Part shown: positions 57,376 to 64,000 of the stretch, piece by piece | Layout: the number at the start of each line of letters is the position of its first letter | Position numbering within the stretch: the stretch's first letter is position 1 | From: Panax quinquefolius | Taxonomy: Eukaryota; Streptophyta; Magnoliopsida; Apiales; Araliaceae | DNA length: 64,000 nucleotides | NCBI GenBank assembly: GCA_020205615.1 | Contig: CM035152.1 | Span: 148,852,166-148,916,165, forward strand | Reading direction: 5' to 3' | Program-made: the position numbers and the translations under genes | The notes under the pieces: model-generated | What the model saw: only the letters and a program-made list of their open reading frames with translations | What the model was told of the DNA's origin: nothing | Databases searched by the model: none

Positions 57376-60246
57376 TGTAAAATCCCAAATTTTACGAATA
57401 AAGATTTAAATTTCTCAAAATAATTTTTTTATTATGGTGTGGATTTAATATAATGTTATAGTTGTGGTTAATATTTATAAATTTTGAAAAGTATGCAAGT
57501 TGTTATATAATATTCGATTGGTCGGGAAATATTCTTTTTGTCGGGGAATATCCGTAAGACGGTACAATCATTGGTGGACCCCACAACGAAATTATTGTCG
57601 GATTGAGAAAACGACAAAAATATTTTATTAAAAATAATGGCGGAAATTTTACTGCTAATATCTTGTTGAACAACCTCGGTAGTAAAAGAAAAAGAATGTA
57701 CGCGTGGTTGTATAGTAGCACACTGTATTGATTATTGATGCTTACGTGAGAAGTCACTCGGTTTTGTTCAATTATTTCTACAAGAATTGCTTCCGTAGTA
57801 TCTCACGTTATTTGATTCAATTATTATCAATATTTTATATATTATTAAATCGAGAATTGAGACGAAGAAGTTATTAACATTATTATTTGCAATATTAACG
57901 ATGTTCAGAAGTTCGCCGAGGAGAGGTTTGATCACCTAATCAATGCATGATAGGGAGAAATCCTTATTGGAAAGCCCCCTCTTTCTTGGGAACGACCTGG
58001 TCGATTAATAGTGTGAATTATAATAATGATGATAAAGTTTGTTTTATTAGTATTATTAATGTAATAAAAAAAAAGCTTTTTATATAAAAGCAGAATAGTT
58101 TTATAAAGTTATTTGTTTTATTAGACAATAATTAGAATATATTATATTTTATTACGCATAGTGTTTTGCATAGTAAAATCTTTTTATATAAAATGTAATA
58201 CTTTTATAAAGTTATTTATTTTATTAGACAATAATTAGAATATATTATATTTTATTATGCATGTGTGTTTGCAGTAGTGCAGATAGTGTTTACATGGTAA
58301 AATCTTTTTTATATAAAAGCAGAATACTTTTATAAAGTTATTCGTTTTATTAGATTATAAATAGAATATATTATATTTTATTTAAAAAGATTTTGTTTTA
58401 TTAGAATATTTTATTAAATCAATCTAGACGGTCCGTTTAAAAGTGAATCAATCTGGACCGTTCATGAATTAGTTACTATTCAATCTATTCTCCTATAAAT
58501 AGAAGCTCATTCCTTCATTATTTCTTACGAATTCCACTGAAACTCTGAGAGATAAACTATAGAAAGAAAGAAGAAAAGTATTCTCGCTACTTCACTACTC
58601 CTATATCCGGTTCTTCTAAAGTAAAGGGTATTATTTCTTTCAGTATTCATGAAGAGAACTTACATTATTCCATTCTTTATTATTATGTTGGAATAACTTT
58701 GTCTACGCTGAAGTAAAGCATACATGGTGAAATCCATTCATTATTCCATTCTTTATTATTCTATTGGAATATCCTATGCATGCGTATTACGCATGACACC
58801 GGTTCCATTATTTATTATTATGTTAGAATACTTTTCGCATGCGATTATCGCATCGCACGCCTCGGTGAAGTCTTTTGTTATTTCATTCTTTATTATTACG
58901 TTGGAACATCCACATCTATGCGTTACGCATGACTGGTTCCGTTATTTATTATTACATTGGAATATCCTGTTGCGCGTATTACGCTTTGACTGGTTCCATT
59001 AATTATTATTTTGTTGGAATAACTTTATGCATGCATGGCTCTATCGCATGCATGGTGATTTCATTGTTATTCCATTCTTTATTATTACATTTGGAATATC
59101 GTATGATGTCACAATTTAAATTCGCCTGGTTCCGTTATTTATTATTACATTGGAATAACACATGCATGCGATTCTATCGCATGCACGGTAATTTCTTTTG
59201 TTATTCCATTCTTTATTATACTCGGTTGGTTAAAGTTTTGACTTCTATACTCCATGAAATTAGTGGAATATCCTTGATATTTGAGCTTCATCCAGTATCT
59301 TTTCATACAAATATTCTTCTGAGCATTCTTGAATTTTACTCTACAAAGAAGTATCATGTTGACAATTTGGACGTTATTAGTTCCTGGATAAATTAATTCT
59401 TGAACTTGTTTTATTGAATTCTTATATCATTGTCATCATCCTCATGTTTATTTTATGTTGAAAGTCATCTGTGGCCTATAGTGCATAGATGGACTTAGTA
59501 TGATTATGACCAGAGATTAATCGGTATAATCATGACCGTAATGTTGTAAATGATGTGGTAAAAGTCATCATTGGCCCGTAGTGCATTGATGGACAGTTGT
59601 TGAAATGATCATGACCATTAATGAATACAGGAATATCTTTGGCCCGTAGTGCATGGATAATTTGTGGTTGTGATACTAATGAATATCCTTGGCCGTAGTG
59701 CAGGGATGATGTTGATTATTTATTGTTGAGTCTCAAATGATAAAAGTGATGAAAACCTTTTAAATCATAAAAGATAGTAGATTTTATTCTCTATTAGACT
59801 CTTTTAATGGATTGTTTGTTCCGCTGCAGTTAAACTTGATGTTTGTTATATTTTATAAGTTTAACATTGTTGAAGACTAATGATAATTTATTCTACATTA
59901 TCTTAGTCATAATATTTCTTACTGGGATAGTTGAGCTCACCCCTTTCTTTCTTTGTTCTCTTGTGAAGCGAGAACGCGGAAGCCGGGACTAGTGGGGAGC
60001 AGAGTGCGGTCCGAGATGATAGTATTAGTAGTCATCACTATTCTGTTAAATAGTGTGACAATAAATGTAATGAGGACTCCTTTGAGTTTGGATATTGTCT
60101 AGAAGACAATATTCTTGTTAAAACTCACAGTTTATGTTTCGTCGTATTTTACACGACAGTTGTATTATTAAGTTGTATTTGTATTTTTGTACTATGTATT
60201 TGGCGACTCAGAATAGGTCATGTATACCTATTTTGGGGGCATCACA
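57376..60246 (+). mobile_element. Solo LTR (Tekay-like family) between copia protease and integrase
   Basis: 2,871 bp, starting TGTAAAATCCCAAATTTTAC and ending TATTTTGGGGGCATCACA. A TATA box (TATAAAT, 58494-58500) is followed by AGAAGCTCATTCC, shared with the 52071 copy. It carries a degenerate tandem region at 58640-59225. Opposite in orientation to the other solo LTR. The copia reading frame stays open across the site if one 5-bp duplicate is discounted. Confidence 0.9.
58640..59225. repeat. Degenerate tandem region with GCATGCGAT palindromes in the solo LTR
   Basis: Six to seven units of about 60-100 bp, each with TTATTCCATTCTTTATTAT or TTCCGTTATTTATTATTA followed by TTGGAATA and a GCATGC motif. 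GCATGCGATTCTATCGCATG at 59163-59182 is a near-perfect palindrome. Confidence 0.75.
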
Positions 60247-61039
60247 TATGGAATAAGCGAGGAATTTGTAGCGTATATAGAACTTCTTTATTTGGGCCGC
60301 TGAAGAGCGTTTTCTGCGAGACGGGATCCTTAACATGAAAACAAGATGGGTGAAATTCAAAATGGACATTATTATCTCGATAAAACTTATTGACAGATAA
60401 CAATTTTTTTGAAGTAGATGGAACATGTAAAATTTGAGAAAGATGAAAATTTTTATTTTTGGAATTGAATGTGGTGGAACAGAGATTATTTATAGGAGCA
60501 ATATTACCATTGGCAACTTGAAGATGATCCAATCCAGTGTACTCATCAACATGATTGATATCCGTTAATTCTGGTGTAACGTGATAATTAACACCTGTAT
60601 CAGGATACCATTGGAGAGAAGAGAGGGACGGTGATGACAGGTTAGAGGAATTGATGGGTGTAGGGGCAATAAAGTTAGCAGCCGGAGGCAGGGAGGCAGG
60701 AGGCGGACCAAAGAGACCTGCAGAAGTTGAGGATTGAGGACGAAAGTAACACCTGTATGAGTCATGATTGAAGCCACCACAAAACACACAGCGTGGGCGA
60801 TTAAAATGTGAGGAATACGGAGGGATAGTTGGGCGAAAATTTGCTCGCCCACGACCACGGGTACCACGGCCGTGACCACGATAGTTGTTGAAGCGTGGAG
60901 CATTGGTGGGGAAACATTGGACATTATTGGCCGATGGTGCAGAGGGAGAATCAACTAAAATATTTGGTTCAGTAATGAACTCGTGGCTCATGAGACATTT
61001 TCTGAGTAATGCAGAGAATGACAAAGGAGTATCAAGCAT
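60247..61039 (-). pseudogene. Copia gag end, zinc knuckle and protease
   Basis: Open on the minus strand: an RGHGRGTRGRGRANFRP basic Gly/Arg stretch, then CVFCGGFNHDSYRC (CCHC zinc knuckle, about 60745-60790). WYPDTGVNYHVT (about 60575-60610) is the aspartic protease motif, normally D(S/T)GAS. The gag-pre-integrase segment ILHVPSTSKKLLSVNKF follows at about 60365-60420. The solo LTR interrupts it after LFH. Confidence 0.9.
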
Positions 61040-61634
61040 GGAGAGATAGGATTTGAGGGACGCAAATTCAGCACGAAGACCTTTTAAAATAGCAACTAGG
61101 AAATCAGATTGGGAGATGGGTCGGGCAGAGGCTGATAATTCATTGGAAATTCATTTTAGACGATGAAGATATGCACTTAGAGTTTCATAATGTTTTTGTG
61201 GAGAATGCAGTTCCATGGAGAGGCGAAGCATACGTGTGTTGGAATGACTTGTAAATGTTGCATAGATGGTGGACCAGAGTTCGGCGAGATGAATTGAGTC
61301 CGATTGCAAGGGGTACCACATCTTCTATAAGAGATGAGATGAGTAGACTCATAAGAAGTTTGTCCTGTGTATCCCATGTTTGTGCCGCTGGGTTGGAAAT
61401 AGGAGAAGTGGTAGAAGTAGTGGAGGAAGGACTGGATGGATGAAAAGATAGAGGACGGACGATATCGTTAGTGACATAACCGAATAGATTGTGGCCTTGC
61501 AGGTATAGATCAATTTGTGTACGCCATAAGAGATAGTAGGAAGAATTTAATTTTAGTGTGATATAGTGATGGGCTTGAGAGAGAATAACAGATGAGGAAG
61601 GAGGGTTGAAGAATGTGGTAGAGGAGGTGTACAT
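61040..61634 (-). pseudogene. Copia gag, N-terminal part
   Basis: Starts MYTSSTTFFNPPSSSVILSQ. LKLNSSYYLLWRTQIDLYLQ matches the conserved 'NYLLWRTQ' gag block, and QTWDTQDKLLMSLLISSL with DVVPLAIGL matches the following helix. A frame break near 61185-61150 (stop in an otherwise continuous gag) separates it from the zinc-knuckle part. Confidence 0.85.
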
Positions 61635-61703
61635 GGGGAAAGAATGAAGGAGATTGAGAAAAGAATAGTGAAGGATTGTCGTTAGGCTTTTGGCTTTGAT
61701 ACC

Positions 61704-61935
61704 AGAATAGAATATAGAGAGAGATAAAACTAATCTTGTATTATGTTTTCTTATCTATATTTACAACAGAGATGTCTTCTTTATATATGCATATATGATA
61801 ACAACTAAAGCTAAAATCAAGGAGTCAGATATTTTAAGATGGCTAAAATTAAGAAGTCAATATTCTAAGGAGATGATTGTGGAAATTCAAAAACAATTTC
61901 TAATCTAATTGCTAATTATTAGGTAGTGCTGATAT
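61704..61935 (-). repeat. 5' LTR of the copia element
   Basis: Aligned end to end with 51117-51351, with about 14 differences by eye. The primer site on the minus strand follows directly. Confidence 0.85.
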
Positions 61936-62107
61936 AAGACAAGTAGTGAAGAACTGGATGGTAGTAACATCCAATGCAAGAAGAAAAAGAATGTTTCTTT
62001 CAATGCATGTACACAAACATGCACTAACAAGGAATTCTTTTATAGATAACGTGCACCAGTACATTGTTCCTCTCTCTATCTCATATTAATTATGGGAAAC
62101 TAATATT
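61936..62107 (-). pseudogene. Subtilisin-like protease copy B, exon 1 start and promoter
   Basis: Matches 45997-46140 and continues at 46700 of copy A. It includes the signal-peptide coding stretch (LLALDVTTIQFF on the minus strand) but with the start codon changed, and the TATA box near 62039-62046. At 62084-62085 the single TA is the unoccupied Stowaway target. Homology to copy A ends near 62107, where gypsy sequence begins. Confidence 0.85.
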
Positions 62108-63316
62108 TCATCGAAGCAATCTTGGCATGGCCAACACTTAAGACCATACATAACGTCAGAAGCTTTCATGGACTAGCATCCTTTTACAGACGGTTCATCC
62201 AAGACTTCAGCATGTTGGTCGAACCTATCACTGAATGCCTTAAAGGGAAAACATTTCAATGGTCCCAGGAAGCCGAAGATAACTTTCAGTTGATCAAAAA
62301 GAAGATGACTGAAGCACCCGTACTAGCACTTCCTGACTTCGAGAAGATCTTTAAAGTAAACTGTGATGCATCAGGAGTTGGTATTGGTGGTGTTCTTAGT
62401 CAAGAAGGTCAGCCAGTGGCTTTCTTTAGTGAAAAATTATCAGGGTCAAGAAAACTGAAGCATTGACGTCATTATTTAATACAGAAGGAATTCATTCTCT
62501 TTACTGATCATGAAGCTTTAAAGTATATTAATGGTCGGCATAAGCTCAGCCGAAGACATGCTAAGTGGGTAGCGAACTTGCAAGAGTTCACTTTTACTCT
62601 TCGACATCAAGTAGGAAGCCTGAATTGTGTTGCCGATGCGTTAAGCCGAAGAGTATTACTCATTAATACGATGTGAAACAAGATTGTTGGGTTTGAAGTC
62701 TTCACTGAGATGTATGAAGGAGATCCTTCCTTCGGTAAGATAGTAATTCAAGACATACGAGAAGGTCAACAATCTGACTTTATCTTACATGAAGGGTATT
62801 TGTTTCGGGGGCTCTAGTTGTGTATTTCTGATTGCTCGCTTCGACAATAGATAATAAGTGAACTTCATAAAGAAGGACACTTCAGACGAGATAAGACATT
62901 GGCCTTAGTAACGACTGACTACTACTGGCCAAAGATCTCGAGCGATGTGAAACAATATGTAAAAGGGTGTTCTACTTGTCAGAAATCAAAAGGAGTTCTT
63001 ACCAATGCGAGATTATACACTCTCTTACCTGTTCCTGAAAAGCCTTGGTATGATGTTAGCATGGACTTTGTCTTAGGTCTACCCCGAACTCAAAGAGCTT
63101 CAGATTCTATTATGGTTGTTGTCGACTGATTCTCTAAAATGGCTCATTTCATAGCTTGTTCGGAAAACCATGGATGCTGCTCGGATCGCCCATCTCTACT
63201 TTCGGGAGATTGTACATTTACATGGTTTTCCACAATCTATCACATCTGACCGAGATATTAAATTTATGAGTAATTTCTGGAAGTCTGTGGGAAAAGCTCG
63301 GAACATGATTGAATGG
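62108..63316 (+). mobile_element. Ty3/gypsy pol fragment (RT end, RNase H, integrase)
   Basis: Open segments [17 protein letters not shown] and [19 protein letters not shown] (62122-62466; RT thumb and first RNase H Asp), then LADALSRR-like residues near 62630-62650 and YYWPKISSDVKQYVKGC, CQKSKG and SMDFVLGLPR (62899-63129; integrase zinc finger and first catalytic Asp). It parallels 42050-43200 in the element inserted in copy A and is better preserved. No LTRs are attached, so it is an internal fragment. Confidence 0.9.
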
Positions 63317-64000
63317 TTGAATCGATTCATTCATTCGGTATTTCTTTGAGAAAAAAATTATGCGAATGGGTCGAATCGGTCGTACCATTCGATTTATTTA
63401 ATTAATGAATGGTTTAATGTCATTTTTTTGAATGAATGAAGTTTTTTTTTACAATATTAACTATTATATTAAGTAATATTAAATAAATTTACAACAATGT
63501 TGAATTTTTTTAGAGGGGTAAAATAATAAAAATCTGTTATTCAGACATGTCATTTATCAAATAACTTTTTTCATTCAGATTCAGCTCATTCAAATTTATT
63601 TAATTTTTATCAAATACCCCCTTAATCATCTATGTACCTTTAATTTACTAAATTCTTAAAGTTCATTTAATTGTCGAGTTAAAAACAACAATATTTATGA
63701 GTAATAAAGCAGTCGCACGTTTCAATCCCTACCTCGTAACACTCTTTGTGATGTGTTTGTATACTTCAGTTTTTTTTTTATAATGTTGATATTGTTGGAA
63801 GAAAATTAAATAATATTACCAGATCAATAAATATTACTTAAAGTGTTACGCGTTAAAACAATTACAAAAAACTGAACTAAATATATACTTTGACAACTTC
63901 ACTTTTGTATAATGATCTTTTTGTGCATTCAAAGATGAGCAAGCTGATTCAATAGCTCAATATATAATAATCTGTATAGCTTTATTTTATAGTTTAATTT
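63317..64000. other. AT-rich DNA, possible non-autonomous transposon
   Basis: GATTCATTCATTCGG at 63327 and TCATTCAGATTCAGCTCATTC near 63570-63590, with TTATCAAATACCCCCTTAA near 63607-63625, recall ends of hAT-like elements, but inverted repeats are not convincing. No gene to the end of the window. Confidence 0.35.

Larger units (their letters stand above)
51117..61935 (-). mobile_element. Ty1/copia retrotransposon inserted in protease copy B, itself carrying two solo LTRs
   Basis: LTRs at 51117-51351 (235 bp) and 61704-61935 (232 bp) look about 94% alike. On the minus strand a primer site TGGTATCAAAGCC follows the 5' LTR (61692-61704) and a purine tract GCGGGGG precedes the 3' LTR (51352-51358). 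Gag, protease, integrase, RT and RNase H follow copia order. Two gypsy-type solo LTRs (52071-54954 and 57376-60246) interrupt it. Without them it would be about 5.1 kb, a normal copia length. The flanking target duplication is not obvious (GCTAG versus AAGAC). Confidence 0.9.

Noticed and set aside
58724..59396. Long + strand frames in the solo LTR
   Set aside because: They read through the degenerate tandem region. The apparent repeats in the protein mirror the DNA repeat, and no domain is present.

Overview
This is an AT-rich plant nuclear window, most likely from a eudicot. The reasons are a canonical MIR172 hairpin, plant-type LTR retrotransposons of both superfamilies, remnants of FAR1-like and subtilisin-like protease genes, many (TA)n arrays and a 100-N scaffold gap at 26439-26538. 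I see no intact protein-coding gene. The one functional-looking locus is the microRNA gene near the left end. Everything else is transposons, decayed gene copies and intergenic DNA.

Layout: 1-8822 holds MIR172 (hairpin 1665-1840, + strand) followed by AT-rich DNA with (TA)n arrays and small MITE-like repeats. 8823-20070 is one structurally complete Tat-lineage (Retand-like) Ty3/gypsy element on the minus strand. It has 685/692 bp LTRs, the exact 5-bp target duplication CTATA, decayed gag-pol, a ~104-bp tandem array, and an antisense, intron-containing extra gene (9910-12448, + strand) with its own TATA box. 20076-25958 holds MITE/SINE-like debris and a FAR1-family pseudogene (23056-25371, minus). 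25959-29986 is a probable ~4 kb solo LTR that contains the gap. 30611-36440 is a degraded Ty3/gypsy element with a 2.9 kb LTR followed by gag, protease and RT.

36960-46064 is a subtilisin-like protease pseudogene on the minus strand. A 5.9 kb gypsy element (38791-44706) splits it within an exon, with duplicated AAATC at the junctions. A second, partial copy of the same protease gene lies at 50451-51116 plus 61936-62107. Its first exon is interrupted by a Ty1/copia element (51117-61935, minus), which is itself interrupted by two opposite-facing ~2.88 kb solo LTRs (52071-54954 and 57376-60246). These belong to the same family as the LTR at 30611. The window ends with a gypsy pol fragment (62108-63316) and AT-rich DNA.

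The nesting gives a relative history. The protease gene was duplicated first. One copy then gained a Stowaway MITE, and the other copy retains the empty TA site. A gypsy element entered one copy and a copia element the other. Tekay-like elements then entered the copia element and collapsed to solo LTRs.
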